Of a DNA stretch of 64,000 nucleotides, positions 8,494 through 16,835 are shown one piece after another; position 1 is the stretch's first letter, and each line of letters opens with the position of its first letter. Source of the stretch: Methanothrix soehngenii GP6 (GTDB lineage Archaea > Halobacteriota > Methanosarcinia > Methanotrichales > Methanotrichaceae); contig NC_015416.1 in assembly GCF_000204415.1 (NCBI RefSeq), forward strand, positions 124,001-188,000, written 5' to 3'. The notes beneath the pieces are model-generated. The model was not told where the DNA came from. It saw only the letters and a program-made list of their open reading frames with translations, and ran no database searches. The translations under genes and the position numbers were made by a program.

Positions 8494-9162
8494 TCAATAG
8501 GATGGGGAAAGCTTCTGTCCATTGATAAACGTGCCGCCCTTTCTGCATCTCAACGCTATTGCAAATGAGATCGGATCGGTGCCGTTAAGCACCCACATTC
8601 TCAATCCCGAAAGATCCCCCAATAGAAGCTTAATAGTGCCCTGATCGATGCAGCTTTCTCTTCCCAGGAGCTGGCGGGCAAAAAGCTCCTCTGCCACCGT
8701 TCCATCGATCAACACACCATCCACGTCTGTGGCTTTGATCAGGGGCAGGCCCAGCCTGGCTGCAACCAGCAAAGCTATGGAGTCGGAGGTGTAGTCCCAG
8801 GAATGCTCCGGGCAAAAGTCATCCTCGGTCAGGGCTCGATAGGGGAGAAGGACATTCACCTCCCTTTTTTCTGGAATGCGAACCTCGGAGCTGAGACTGG
8901 CTCCATTTCCGTCTGCAAGGAAAAAGGCATACTGTTCCATGGCCAGTACTGCCATCCAATGGGCGGCCTCATCGCCCAAGCCCCTTTTGGCGTTAATCTC
9001 ACGGATCAGATCGGCAAACGGCCCTCCCCCAGGCACCACCAGGAAGCTGTAGTCCTCCTCGTTCGCGAGGGAGATCAGGACGCGCATAAGATCCCGGGAG
9101 GTTTCGATGAGGCTCCCTCCAAGCTTCAATACGTAAGATGGCATGAGGATGAGTAAGGTCAC
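8494..9162 (-). CDS. mfnE: Amino acid kinase-fold protein, MfnE-type (methanofuran synthesis)
   Basis: MfnE phosphorylates 5-(aminomethyl)-3-furanmethanol phosphate with ATP during methanofuran synthesis. Seen: the amino-acid-kinase N-terminal LKLGGSL, the glycine loop VVPGGGPFADLIRE, the segment HSWDYTSDSIALLVAARLGLPLIKATDVDGV typical of this methanogen and methylotroph subfamily (first 20 residues most diagnostic), and a C-terminal LNGTDP. The length of 222 residues fits. The start could also be the ATG six codons in (MPSYVLKLGG). Uridylate and carbamate kinases share the fold but differ in these motifs. Confidence 0.82.
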   Translation of the reverse strand: MTLLILMPSYVLKLGGSLIETSRDLMRVLISLANEEDYSFLVVPGGGPFADLIREINAKRGLGDEAAHWMAVLAMEQYAFFLADGNGASLSSEVRIPEKREVNVLLPYRALTEDDFCPEHSWDYTSDSIALLVAARLGLPLIKATDVDGVLIDGTVAEELFARQLLGRESCIDQGTIKLLLGDLSGLRMWVLNGTDPISFAIALRCRKGGTFINGQKLSPSY

Positions 9163-9355
9163 TATCTGTATTTCAGCCTCTTCCTGAAGGATAAAAAGAT
9201 GGACGAAGGCCGACTGGATGTAGGGTAGGAGGGATCCATGTTATCGACCTTTGCCGTATATCTCCCCGGCTCTCGACGTAGATAAGGCTTTTGGTTGTGT
9301 TATGGATGTAACTGATAGATAATAATAGCATATTGAGTGCGGCCTGAGGAATGAG
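9163..9355. promoter_or_regulatory. Divergent intergenic region between mfnE and Nudix gene
   Basis: About 190 bases that must hold both promoters. The right half is AT-rich (around 9315-9335, TAGATAATAATAGCATA) and is the likely promoter of the Nudix gene. I see no RNA gene or strong hairpin. A frame reading across it on the minus strand (9173-9748) is a shadow of the Nudix gene. Confidence 0.4.
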
Positions 9356-9784
9356 ATGAAAAGAGAGATTAAAACCCCCCTGCTGGCTGCAGATGCAGTC
9401 ATACTCTTCCAGGATGGGATTGTGCTGATAAGGAGGAACAACCCGCCCTATCAAGGCTGCTATGCCCTGCCTGGCGGCTTTGTGGAGATAGGGGAAACTG
9501 TCGAAGAGGCAGCGATAAGGGAGGCTAGGGAGGAGACGGGGCTTGATATCAATCTGCTGGGGCTGGTGGGGGTCTACTCCGATCCCGCCCGCGATCCAAG
9601 GGGCCATGTGGTCTCCGTGGCCTTTCTCGCCCGGGGCAGTGGCCGGCTCCAATCCGGCTCTGACGCCCGGTCTGCTGAGGTATTCCCCCCAGAAGAGCTG
9701 ACCAGGCTTTCCTTCGACCATGAGCAAATCATCAGTGATGCCCTCCACCTGGCTGAGGTATTGGGAATCTGTGCATCAAATTAA
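9356..9784 (+). CDS. Nudix hydrolase (ADP-ribose pyrophosphatase-like)
   Basis: Hydrolyses a nucleoside diphosphate linked to another group. The full Nudix box lies at residues 39-61 with G...E.......REAREETG, preceded by IRRNNPPYQGCYALPGG. The 142-residue length is normal. The SDPARDPRGHVVSVAF segment after the box is typical of the ADP-ribose/8-oxo-dGTP-like archaeal group. The glutamyl-tRNA synthetase gene follows 48 bases downstream on the same strand, so the two may share a transcript. The substrate cannot be fixed from sequence. Confidence 0.9.
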   Translation: MKREIKTPLLAADAVILFQDGIVLIRRNNPPYQGCYALPGGFVEIGETVEEAAIREAREETGLDINLLGLVGVYSDPARDPRGHVVSVAFLARGSGRLQSGSDARSAEVFPPEELTRLSFDHEQIISDALHLAEVLGICASN

Positions 9785-9832
9785 TGTAGAGCGAAAAAGA
9801 TCTGCCTTTGCCCCTTCTGGGAGAGGTATTCA

Positions 9833-11512
9833 ATGGAAGAGATAAGAGATCTCATCGAGAAATATGCGCTGCAGAACGCGGTGAAGTACAATGCTGCCCC
9901 CAATGCCGGGGCGGTCATGGGCAAGCTCATGGGCGAGCGTCCGGAGCTTCGCAGCCGGGCAAAAGAGGTCTCGCCCCTGGTAGGCGAGGTTTTGGCAAGG
10001 GTGGAGAAGACCAGCCCCGAGGAATGGAAGAGGAGGCTGGAGGAGATAGCGCCTGAGCTACTGGTGCAGCTCTCAGAGAAAAAGGAGCCTGACAAAGGAC
10101 TGCCCAGTCTGGAGGGAGCGGAGGGTGGAGTGGTGATGCGCTTTGCCCCTAATCCCAACGGCCCGCCCACATTGGGCAGCGCCCGGGGAATCATCGTCAA
10201 CTCTGAGTATGTGAAAAAGTACGGTGGCAAGTTCATCATCCGTTTTGATGATACCGATCCCGTGAAAAAAAGGCCCATGCCCGAGGCCTATGGCTGGTAT
10301 TTAGAGGACTGCCAATGGTTGGCGGCGAAGCCGGATCAGGTGATTGTCGCCAGCGAGAGGATCGAGCAGTACTATCCAATTGCCGAGGAGCTGATCCGCC
10401 GGGGTGGGGCTTATGTCTGCCGCTGCCCTCAGGCGGCCTTCAAAGAGCACAAGGAGAAGGGAATAGAGTGCATTGACCGGGGCCAGAGCATCGAGGAGAA
10501 CCTGGATCTCTGGAAAAAGATGCTGGACGGAACCCTCAAAGAGGGTGAGGCGGTCCTGCGGGTGAAGACCGACATGCACCATAAAGACCCTGCGATTCGG
10601 GACTGGCCGGCCTTCAGGATTGTCACCGCCCCCCATCCGCTGGTGGGGGACAGGTACCGGGTCTGGCCGCTGCTCGACTTCGAGTCGGCGGTGGAGGACC
10701 ACCTGCTGGGCACAACCCATATCATCCGGGGAAAGGATCTGGCAGATAGCGGAAGCAGGCAGAGGTATCTGTACTCTTACCTCGGATGGGAGTACCCCAG
10801 GGTCATTCACTGGGGCAGGGTTAAGATCCATCAGTTCGGGTCTTTCAGCACCAGCAAGCTGAGGAAGGCGATTGAGGCCGGAGAGTATTCGGGCTGGGAC
10901 GACCCACGGGTGCCAACAGTGCGGGCGATGCGCTGCCGGGGAATCCGGCCTGAGGCCTTGCGAAAGTTCATGATCGATCTTGGCGTTGGTGAGACGGACA
11001 TCAGCCTGAGCATGGACTCGATATATGCCGAGAACCGGAAGCTGGTCGATCCGGAAGCCAACCGCCGCTTCTTCGTCTGGGAGCCGGTGGCCCTGGAGAT
11101 AGAGGGCGATGTCCCGCCGCTGGCGCGAGCGCCCCTGCATCCCACTGACGATCGGGGATTCCGGGAGATTCCCGCTGGAAACAGGCTGTTCATCTGCAGG
11201 AGCGATCTTGAGGGCTTCCGAGCGGGGGATAACATCCGCCTGAAGGACCTGTGCAATGTAGAGATTACCAGCCTGGAGCCTGCCAGAGCACGCTTTTTGG
11301 GCAAGGACATGGGAAAGAGGACCAAGATCATCCACTGGGCGCCCCTGGACGGGGTGAGGGTCATAGTGATGAAGCCCGATGGGGTGGATGAGGGAATAGG
11401 AGAAACGGGAATTGCCGAGGAGCTGGGGAAGGTCGTGCAGTTCGAGAGATATGGATTTGTGCGGGTCAATAAAATTGGCGAGCCGATAGTGGCCTATTAC
11501 GCGCACCGGTGA
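9833..11512 (+). CDS. gltX: Glutamyl-tRNA synthetase, archaeal type
   Basis: Class I synthetase that charges tRNA-Glu and, in archaea, also tRNA-Gln for later amidation. The N-terminal helical domain (residues 1-100) is typical of archaeal and eukaryotic GluRS. The signature corresponding to HIGH is PTLGSARG in RFAPNPNGPPTLGSARG near residue 103, with FDDTDP following. The KMSKS-equivalent loop is FSTSKLRK near residue 340. The C-terminal anticodon-binding beta-barrels run from about 380 to 559. TLGSARG in place of the usual HLGNAR/HIGHAR-like motif is a small variant. Length 559 is normal. Confidence 0.96.
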   Translation: MEEIRDLIEKYALQNAVKYNAAPNAGAVMGKLMGERPELRSRAKEVSPLVGEVLARVEKTSPEEWKRRLEEIAPELLVQLSEKKEPDKGLPSLEGAEGGVVMRFAPNPNGPPTLGSARGIIVNSEYVKKYGGKFIIRFDDTDPVKKRPMPEAYGWYLEDCQWLAAKPDQVIVASERIEQYYPIAEELIRRGGAYVCRCPQAAFKEHKEKGIECIDRGQSIEENLDLWKKMLDGTLKEGEAVLRVKTDMHHKDPAIRDWPAFRIVTAPHPLVGDRYRVWPLLDFESAVEDHLLGTTHIIRGKDLADSGSRQRYLYSYLGWEYPRVIHWGRVKIHQFGSFSTSKLRKAIEAGEYSGWDDPRVPTVRAMRCRGIRPEALRKFMIDLGVGETDISLSMDSIYAENRKLVDPEANRRFFVWEPVALEIEGDVPPLARAPLHPTDDRGFREIPAGNRLFICRSDLEGFRAGDNIRLKDLCNVEITSLEPARARFLGKDMGKRTKIIHWAPLDGVRVIVMKPDGVDEGIGETGIAEELGKVVQFERYGFVRVNKIGEPIVAYYAHR

Positions 11513-11515
11513 GCA

Positions 11516-11979
11516 GTGAGGCTGCGGAAAGCCCAGGCGATCTACTTCTCCTGCCATGGAAAAGCAAACTGGGATAATCACGAGATCGGTGGCTTTGTAT
11601 TGGAAAATGATGAGATCCAGACAACGAAAGATCAAGATGCGGTCTTGACCATAAGGATCTCTTCGAGCTGCACCTGGATCAGGCCCGGATGGCAACCCTC
11701 TCCGCCTGCGAGACGGGGGTGCCCGGTGCCCGGCTTCCGGATGAGGTGGTATCGCTGCCCTCCGCTTTCATCCGGGCTGGCTTTGCTGGGGCAATAGGCT
11801 CACTCTGGACAGTATCGGAAAAGAGCACAGCTATGCTCATGATCCGCTTCTATCAGCTCTGGCGGGCGGAAGGCAAACAGCCAGTGCAGGCCCTGGCTAG
11901 GGCTCAAAAGGAGCTACGAGAGGATACGCGATTCTGGCATCCATTCTACTGGGCGGCCTTCTATATGACCGGTGTTTGA
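11516..11979 (+). pseudogene. CHAT-domain protease fragment with frameshift
   Basis: Remnant of a CHAT (caspase-like) domain protein. Frame 2 encodes AIYFSCHGKANWDN with the catalytic His, then AVLTI. The match continues in frame 1 from about 11655 as KDLFELHLDQARMATLSACETG with the catalytic Cys, and on to GAIGSLWTVSEKSTAMLMIRFY and HPFYWAAFYMTG at the usual CHAT end. One single-base shift near 11655 breaks the gene. The N-terminal part of the family (usually TPR repeats) is missing, since the fragment begins four bases after gltX. It is not expected to be active. Confidence 0.78.
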
Positions 11980-12031
11980 TCGGGAGGGGAGAACGAAATA
12001 GGCTGGACTTGACGCGCAGGAGCGTACTCAC

Positions 12032-12901
12032 ATGGCAAACGCACGCGAGAGAGCGGCCTTTTCAGCAGGCGACGATAAAGTCCAAATACGAAAAAGGATA
12101 ACAGTCAAAATAATGCTTAAGCTCACCGCTTATGTCTCTGGAAAGGTCCAGATGGCGGGATACAGATCTAAGATAGCAACTATTGCCCGCGTCTTTGGCC
12201 TCAAGGGATATGTGATGAACCTGCCCGACAGCAGGGTGAAGATCGTTGCAGAGGGCCATGAAGCTGATTTAGAAAGGTTCCTTGAAGCCGTCAGAATCAA
12301 AAATACCCTGATCGACGTGGAGGAGATTAAAGCAGATTTTTCTGAGGCAAATGGATCTTACGAAGAATTTTTTAAAATCGCAGGGGAGGGGGAGACTGAC
12401 GCCCGTCTGGACCAGGCGGCAGAGTATCTTAAAGAGCTGATATCCGCCGTGAGAGAAGGATTCAAGGATAATGGTTCAAAGCTCGATAGCATGAGCTCCT
12501 CTCTAAAAGATATCTCAGGGAAACAGGATGATCTAAAAAAGTCAATTACGGAAGGCTTCCGGGAAACTGGCTCCTATCTGAAAGATATCTCAGGGAAACA
12601 GGATGATCTAAAAAAGTCAATTACAGAAGGCTTCCGGGAAACTGGTTCCTATCTGAAAGATATCTCAGGGAAACAGGATGATCTAAAAAAGTCAATTACG
12701 GAAGGCTTCAGGGAGACTGGCTCCTCCTTAAAAGATATCTCAGGGAAACAGGATCAAATCATCGATAGGATAGACTGTGCCCGCGAGGAGATCGTCTCTG
12801 AGGTTTCCGGCATGCGCTCGGATCTTAAGGGCCGCACAGAGGAGCGGCTGCAGAGGATCGAGAGCGATGTGACTGAGATCAAAGCCAGGATGAGATCCTA
12901 A
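12032..12901 (+). CDS. Acylphosphatase-like domain fused to repeated coiled coil
   Basis: Residues 28-105 resemble acylphosphatase: YVSGKVQMAGYRSKIATIARVFGLKGYVMNLPDSRVKIVAEG keeps the Arg of the phosphate loop (GYR) and the Asn of the YVMN strand (first 20 residues and the NLPD turn are the diagnostic parts). The C-terminal 150 residues are charged heptad-like helix, including three near-identical 25-residue repeats (LKDISGKQDDLKKSITEGFR plus ETGSY). No membrane segment is visible. The start is ATG 12032 (GGAG nine bases upstream) or ATG 12113 directly before the domain. The function of the fusion is unknown; the repeats may act as a spacer or an oligomerisation stalk. Confidence 0.72.
   Translation: MANARERAAFSAGDDKVQIRKRITVKIMLKLTAYVSGKVQMAGYRSKIATIARVFGLKGYVMNLPDSRVKIVAEGHEADLERFLEAVRIKNTLIDVEEIKADFSEANGSYEEFFKIAGEGETDARLDQAAEYLKELISAVREGFKDNGSKLDSMSSSLKDISGKQDDLKKSITEGFRETGSYLKDISGKQDDLKKSITEGFRETGSYLKDISGKQDDLKKSITEGFRETGSSLKDISGKQDQIIDRIDCAREEIVSEVSGMRSDLKGRTEERLQRIESDVTEIKARMRS
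12503..12760 (+). repeat. 75-bp in-frame tandem repeats
   Basis: Three full 75-bp units start at 12503, 12578 and 12653, with a partial fourth unit from 12728 to about 12760. Units differ at only a few positions, for example CTA/CTG/TTA at the first codon. They encode 25-residue coiled-coil repeats within the acylphosphatase-like protein. The near-identity at DNA level points to recent expansion. Confidence 0.95.
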
Positions 12902-12943
12902 ATCATTCCACGATTTGCATCAATTCATAGGATCATCATCTGA

Positions 12944-13753
12944 TCAGGATAAGAGCGCCCCGGCCAGAAATGCCAGCAGGGCCACAGCCATCCCTTTCTT
13001 TATCGCCTTCTGAGAGCCGGCTGCGTCCTTCCGGATTACTTTGTACACAGAGAGCAGAAGGAGCAGATCCGCCACCGCTACTATCAGCAGGTATAGCCTC
13101 CCAAAGGGGGCGAGGAGGCTCAGGGCCACTCCCGCCACTCCGAAGAGCCCGGCCAGGGCTGCCGCCGCGCGCTCGCCCGCCAGGATGGGTAAGGTTCGGG
13201 CTCCACCCTGCTGGTCTCCCACCATATCCTCGATGTCCTTGGCGATCTCCCGGCTCATGCTGGCCAGAAAGGAGAGGCCGAAGGGGACCTGGTTGGCCAG
13301 GATGCCCATAAATCCAGCCACTGCCCCTCCAAAGAGGAAGGTGGAGCCGGTAAGATAAGAGACGGACAGATTTCCTAGAATTGGGGTGGCCTTCAGGTTT
13401 CGGGCATAGAAGAAGAGGAGCAGGGAGTTGAAGGCGGCGATGGCCAGACATATCCGACCGGCCAGGCCCGCCAGAATGCAGCCGGCGGCGAAAAGGGCGA
13501 TCGAGTAGTAGAAAGCCGTCTGGGGCCGGACTCGCTTGCTGGGGATGGGCCGGTCAGGCCTGTTTATGGCATCGATCTGGCGATCATAGTAATCGTTGAT
13601 GACATTTCCCGCCCCAGTGATCAGGAAGACGGCCCCAGCGATGATTAGGGCAGCGTGCATATCCTGAACCATAGCGATCAGAAGGCCGATTATGGCTGCC
13701 GCTGATGCCATCAAGCAGTTGAACGGGCGGAGGATCTCCCAGAATGCCAGCAA
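12944..13753 (-). CDS. UbiA-family prenyltransferase, digeranylgeranylglyceryl phosphate synthase-like
   Basis: Integral membrane enzyme that attaches the second geranylgeranyl chain in archaeal ether-lipid synthesis. The first Asp-rich motif is NDYYDRQIDAINRPDRPIPS near residue 52, and the second, SREIAKDIEDMVGDQQGGARTLPI, lies near residue 168 (key residues D and E of KDIEDMVGD). About eight hydrophobic segments are visible. The length of 269 residues fits archaeal DGGGP synthase. Other UbiA enzymes, such as those for chlorophyll or quinones, share the motifs, but the GD-QQGGARTLPI form and the organism favour the lipid enzyme. Confidence 0.88.
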   Translation of the reverse strand: MLAFWEILRPFNCLMASAAAIIGLLIAMVQDMHAALIIAGAVFLITGAGNVINDYYDRQIDAINRPDRPIPSKRVRPQTAFYYSIALFAAGCILAGLAGRICLAIAAFNSLLLFFYARNLKATPILGNLSVSYLTGSTFLFGGAVAGFMGILANQVPFGLSFLASMSREIAKDIEDMVGDQQGGARTLPILAGERAAAALAGLFGVAGVALSLLAPFGRLYLLIVAVADLLLLLSVYKVIRKDAAGSQKAIKKGMAVALLAFLAGALLS

Positions 13754-13774
13754 TTCTACCCTCTTTGGCGGCCT

Positions 13775-14650
13775 TTAAAACGAGGTCGCACGTGTGAGAT
13801 AGAGCAGATAGATCTCAGTTAAGTAGCTATCGATATGGCTGTGGCTGCCAGGCAATCTATTGTGGTTAAAATTGCTATCGATCCGGTCATCGATATCCAG
13901 ATCCATCTCACTCTTGCTGCCCAGGTTGTCCTCGATCGAGCAGTCGAAATAGCTGCCGACCGGGCGATCAAGCTCATTTAAATCCTTTGGACCGTCATTT
14001 TCGCTCTCGATTGGGCTTGAGCTCTTGCCGTCCATCGAAGAATCAGTCTTGCGATTGATCGTGTCTTCTATCTTGCCGATTGAACATTGAATCCTGCGGT
14101 TGACCTGGCCGAAAATCCTTCTATCAATAAGCCTGTCGATTTGCCGATCGATCAACTTCTTGATCCGGCCGTCGGCATTGCCCTGGATGAACCTCTCAAG
14201 ATCACTTTCTATATTGGCAGCGGTGATGTCAGCGTTATAGCCTTTCATCTGCGTATCAGCATGAACCCTGGAAATGCCGCCTTTGAGTTTGCCTGCCGCG
14301 TCCTTCCTCTTCTCCTCATGCCCAGACTTCTTTTTCCTCGGGCCGGCATGAGCAGGGACGGCAGATGGGGCAGTAGCATTGGATGAACCATCCGCAGGAG
14401 GTGGGACAAACGCTCCGGAGAGCTTTAATAGGTAGGTGCTGCTGGCAGGAACGCTCTCTCTGCGGATCAATTCTGAGCCCTGCAGCCTGGCTACCACCTT
14501 TGAGCATTTGCTGCTGTCGATCTTCAGGAGCCTCCTCAGATCGGATTGATAAATTCCCTCTGGCCGCAAGGCTATGATATCCATCGCCTTCTCCTGCAGA
14601 GCAGCAATGCTGCTCTTAGCGGCAAATTCTGACTTCTCCCCCATTTTCAT
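13775..14650 (-). CDS. Winged-helix DNA-binding protein with long repetitive tail
   Basis: Residues 15-75 form a winged helix of the MarR/Lrp-like archaeal type (IIALRPEGIYQSDLRRLLKI, then KCSKVVARLQGSELIRRE and YLLKL). After a Pro/Ala linker the rest is polar and low in complexity, with a periodic Ile-Asp-Arg array (KKLIDRQIDRLIDRRIFGQV) and many Asp/Ser residues. No known domain is recognised there. The AT-rich 250-base stretch upstream (14651-14901) is its likely promoter region. The IDR array could be an amphipathic helix for multimerisation. The target genes are unknown. Confidence 0.68.
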   Translation of the reverse strand: MKMGEKSEFAAKSSIAALQEKAMDIIALRPEGIYQSDLRRLLKIDSSKCSKVVARLQGSELIRRESVPASSTYLLKLSGAFVPPPADGSSNATAPSAVPAHAGPRKKKSGHEEKRKDAAGKLKGGISRVHADTQMKGYNADITAANIESDLERFIQGNADGRIKKLIDRQIDRLIDRRIFGQVNRRIQCSIGKIEDTINRKTDSSMDGKSSSPIESENDGPKDLNELDRPVGSYFDCSIEDNLGSKSEMDLDIDDRIDSNFNHNRLPGSHSHIDSYLTEIYLLYLTRATSF

Positions 14651-14901
14651 ACTCCCTTTGGTCAGATAGAGCCCAAACTTAATTATTTTTGATATACTGT
14701 AATGAATTCTCTTGATATAAAACTCTTTTGCATTTACCCCTTATTTTGTCTAAAAATAGCAGATATAACCTCATATTCCGAGAAAATTCCATAGAATACT
14801 GGGATTTATTGCAGAAAATCTATCAATATTTTAAATATTTTATGAGATATTCAGCTTCTGCCAAAGGATCGCAATGTTGGCGGCGGGAAAATCTAATGTT
14901 A
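14651..14901. promoter_or_regulatory. AT-rich intergenic region upstream of the wHTH gene
   Basis: Strongly AT-rich DNA with several TATA-like stretches (GATATAAAAC near 14713 read on either strand, TTTTAAATATTTTATG near 14830). It holds the promoter of the minus-strand wHTH gene and the 3' end signal of dtdA. The frames reported here on both strands have no ribosome sites and look random. Confidence 0.4.
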
Positions 14902-15738
14902 TTATATCGCATCGCTCGGGGAAAATCGGGCCCGAATCTCCTGCGCTTTGAGCATAGGCAGTCCGATCTCTTCAACCATTCCCTCAAGCCTCTTTCGTTC
15001 TGCAGATCGCAGCGACTTGCGGTCGATATAGGCATAAGTGGCATTCGAGCTTTCCCGAGCAATTTCAACCGCCTCTAAATCCAGATCAGGAACCTGATAG
15101 CTGGAGAACATATGGCCAAAAGCTATACGAGAGTTGAAGATCAGCTCAGTCTGCCTCTGCACATAATGACCTCCTCCAAATCCCAGAAACACGGGCAACT
15201 CCTCCGGTCCAAGGGCCAAAATCGCCCTTGCCACCGCCTCCCCCGCCTTCAAATCTACCCACTGCTCCTTTGTGCTGCCGATCTCAGCGAAGAAGGATGG
15301 TGTCCTTACATCCACAGGACCATGATGAGTGGCCTCAGCCGAGACTATATACCCCGGCATCGACAGGGAAACGATAGCTGAGACATTATATAGAAATGAC
15401 CTCAAGCCTGCGGGAGCGGCAGCGGAAAGACGGCTCTTGCCCTCTCCCACCTCCAAAATGCCAGTAAAATGCCCTCCGAACCAGGGTAATGCTGCCTTGG
15501 CCTCATGCCTGCAGGGGAGAACGATCATATCTGGATAAAGATCCAGATCCGCCAGACGATCGTCCAGACCAATAAGGGCGGTCTGCTTATCATCATGAAC
15601 CAGGAGACGGAAGTTTCCGCTGGATCGGTATCCTTTGCACTCCTGCCAAGCCTGCAGCTCAAGCAGACGTCCAAAGATATTGAAACTTGCCGGATCTGCC
15701 CGAGAGCAGACTACAGCAATCTGACCAGGCTGCTGAAT
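14902..15738 (-). CDS. dtdA: D-aminoacyl-tRNA deacylase, archaeal DtdA type, with non-canonical start
   Basis: Zinc-dependent enzyme that removes D-amino acids from tRNA. Motifs seen: SRADPASFNIFGRLLEL at the N-terminus, the CRHEAK strand, EATHHGPVDVRTPSFFAEIG with the metal-binding His pair, and FLGFGGGHYVQRQ with a further His. The homologous frame extends well past the first ATG (15528) up to the overlap with the upstream gene, and in that N-terminal part there is no ATG, GTG or TTG. The best start is ATT at 15738, eight bases after a GGAG site, giving 278 residues as the family expects. The upstream regulator gene ends at 15741. Confidence 0.85.
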   Translation of the reverse strand: MQQPGQIAVVCSRADPASFNIFGRLLELQAWQECKGYRSSGNFRLLVHDDKQTALIGLDDRLADLDLYPDMIVLPCRHEAKAALPWFGGHFTGILEVGEGKSRLSAAAPAGLRSFLYNVSAIVSLSMPGYIVSAEATHHGPVDVRTPSFFAEIGSTKEQWVDLKAGEAVARAILALGPEELPVFLGFGGGHYVQRQTELIFNSRIAFGHMFSSYQVPDLDLEAVEIARESSNATYAYIDRKSLRSAERKRLEGMVEEIGLPMLKAQEIRARFSPSDAI

Positions 15739-15740
15739 TC

Positions 15741-16808
15741 TCAGATCTCCCTGCCGATCCCCAGCATGTCCGCTACCATTGGCGCATAGTCTATCTTGGT
15801 AGACTTTATCTCATTAAGAGGCATGATGACCACCATCGGCCTTTCAGTGATCAGCCCCTGGGAAGAGAGGTTGCGCAGCTCCTGATCCAGGCGGCTCTTG
15901 AGCTCCGGATAGCCAGTGGAGAGGAACGCCCCGAATATCTCGCCAGGCTGCATATAGGTGAAGAGCGGCGCTCCAACCCGGCGGAAGGCCTGATAGACCT
16001 TGGCCAGATCTTCCCGGTCATGGCCGTGCCTGATGGGTACGTGATAGAAGGACATCAGCTCGCAGCAGATCTTCTGCCAGTCGATATAGGCTTCCCGGGT
16101 CAAGAGGCCGCTCTGAAAGAACTTGGTCCGCTTTCCGGAGATCGTAGGCCTGGATATGCCCGTCCTTCTGGAGAGCTCAAGGTCGGAGAGCATGGGATAC
16201 TTCACAAAGGCATATAGGGTCAGCTTATCCTTCTCCGTCAGCCGTGAGTCCTCAGTCAGTGCGGGACGGGGAGGAATCATCCCGCTGGGAAGATCAGCTC
16301 TTTCCAGATCGAAGAGGCCGTCAACTGCCAGGGCGGCATCAGATGAGTAGCCGGAAACCTGGAAGGGATAGTGATAATAATGAATATCCTCAACGAAATC
16401 GTTCCTATAGTACTCATCGATGATTGGATCGAAGTTAACCCGAAAATCCGTCAGGCTCCGGGAGTAAAATGTTGAGACGGAATCGGTGTCTGTTGCAGTA
16501 TGGGATACGCAGTTAGGATAGTTTATCCATCTCTTGTGGGACTCAGACTCCTTCCTCACTTCGTATGGCGCAGTCGGATTGTACTTGACGAACACTGAGG
16601 TCAGGATTTCGGCACCCACAGCTTCTCCGGAAGGCACATTCAATAGCTTAATGAGTTTCCAGTCTCTGAACTTCCTTTTGCTCTTGAATATGGTTGATCG
16701 ATCCACGCCTATGTTGGAGGCGAGATCAATATCGCTAAATCCCGGATATCTGGCAAGACCGTAAAGAACTAACCTCTCCTTTGATGTTAATTTTAGCTGC
16801 ATTCGCAT
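15741..16808 (-). CDS. Regulator with two winged-helix domains
   Basis: A 355-residue protein built from two similar halves, each starting with a winged helix of the Lrp/AsnC kind: LTSKERLVLYGLARYPGFSD with LASNIGVDRSTIF at residues 7-50, and LTEKDKLTLYAFVKYPMLSD with LSRRTGISRPTIS at about 190-235. The part after each helix-turn-helix is an unrecognised alpha/beta region with many Tyr and Phe residues. Families like this are common in Methanosarcinales but have no assigned targets. A TATTTATA box lies about 20 bases upstream. It overlaps the start region of dtdA and is presumably co-transcribed with it. Confidence 0.75.
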   Translation of the reverse strand: MRMQLKLTSKERLVLYGLARYPGFSDIDLASNIGVDRSTIFKSKRKFRDWKLIKLLNVPSGEAVGAEILTSVFVKYNPTAPYEVRKESESHKRWINYPNCVSHTATDTDSVSTFYSRSLTDFRVNFDPIIDEYYRNDFVEDIHYYHYPFQVSGYSSDAALAVDGLFDLERADLPSGMIPPRPALTEDSRLTEKDKLTLYAFVKYPMLSDLELSRRTGISRPTISGKRTKFFQSGLLTREAYIDWQKICCELMSFYHVPIRHGHDREDLAKVYQAFRRVGAPLFTYMQPGEIFGAFLSTGYPELKSRLDQELRNLSSQGLITERPMVVIMPLNEIKSTKIDYAPMVADMLGIGREI

Positions 16809-16827
16809 ATCATATACATTTCATAAG

Positions 16828-16835
16828 TATTTATA
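16828..16835 (-). promoter_or_regulatory. TATA box of the double-wHTH gene
   Basis: TATTTATA read on the plus strand gives TATAAATA on the minus strand, 20-27 bases upstream of the ATG at 16808. The predicted transcript would have almost no leader. Confidence 0.5.

Noticed and set aside
9173-9748. 191-codon minus-strand frame
   Set aside because: Antisense shadow of the Nudix gene; no ribosome site and no family motif.
10301-11695. 464-codon open frame on the minus strand
   Set aside because: It lies wholly opposite gltX, has no recognisable motif, and its length comes from the GC-rich codon use of gltX.
12936-13451. Pro/Gly/Arg-rich minus-strand frame
   Set aside because: Shifted frame of the UbiA gene, with biased composition only.
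14728-15078. 116-codon plus-strand frame in the AT-rich spacer
   Set aside because: Its right half is antisense to dtdA and its left half is low-complexity promoter DNA.
15526-15528. ATG 15528 as the start of dtdA
   Set aside because: It would cut off about 70 residues that match the conserved N-terminus of the family.
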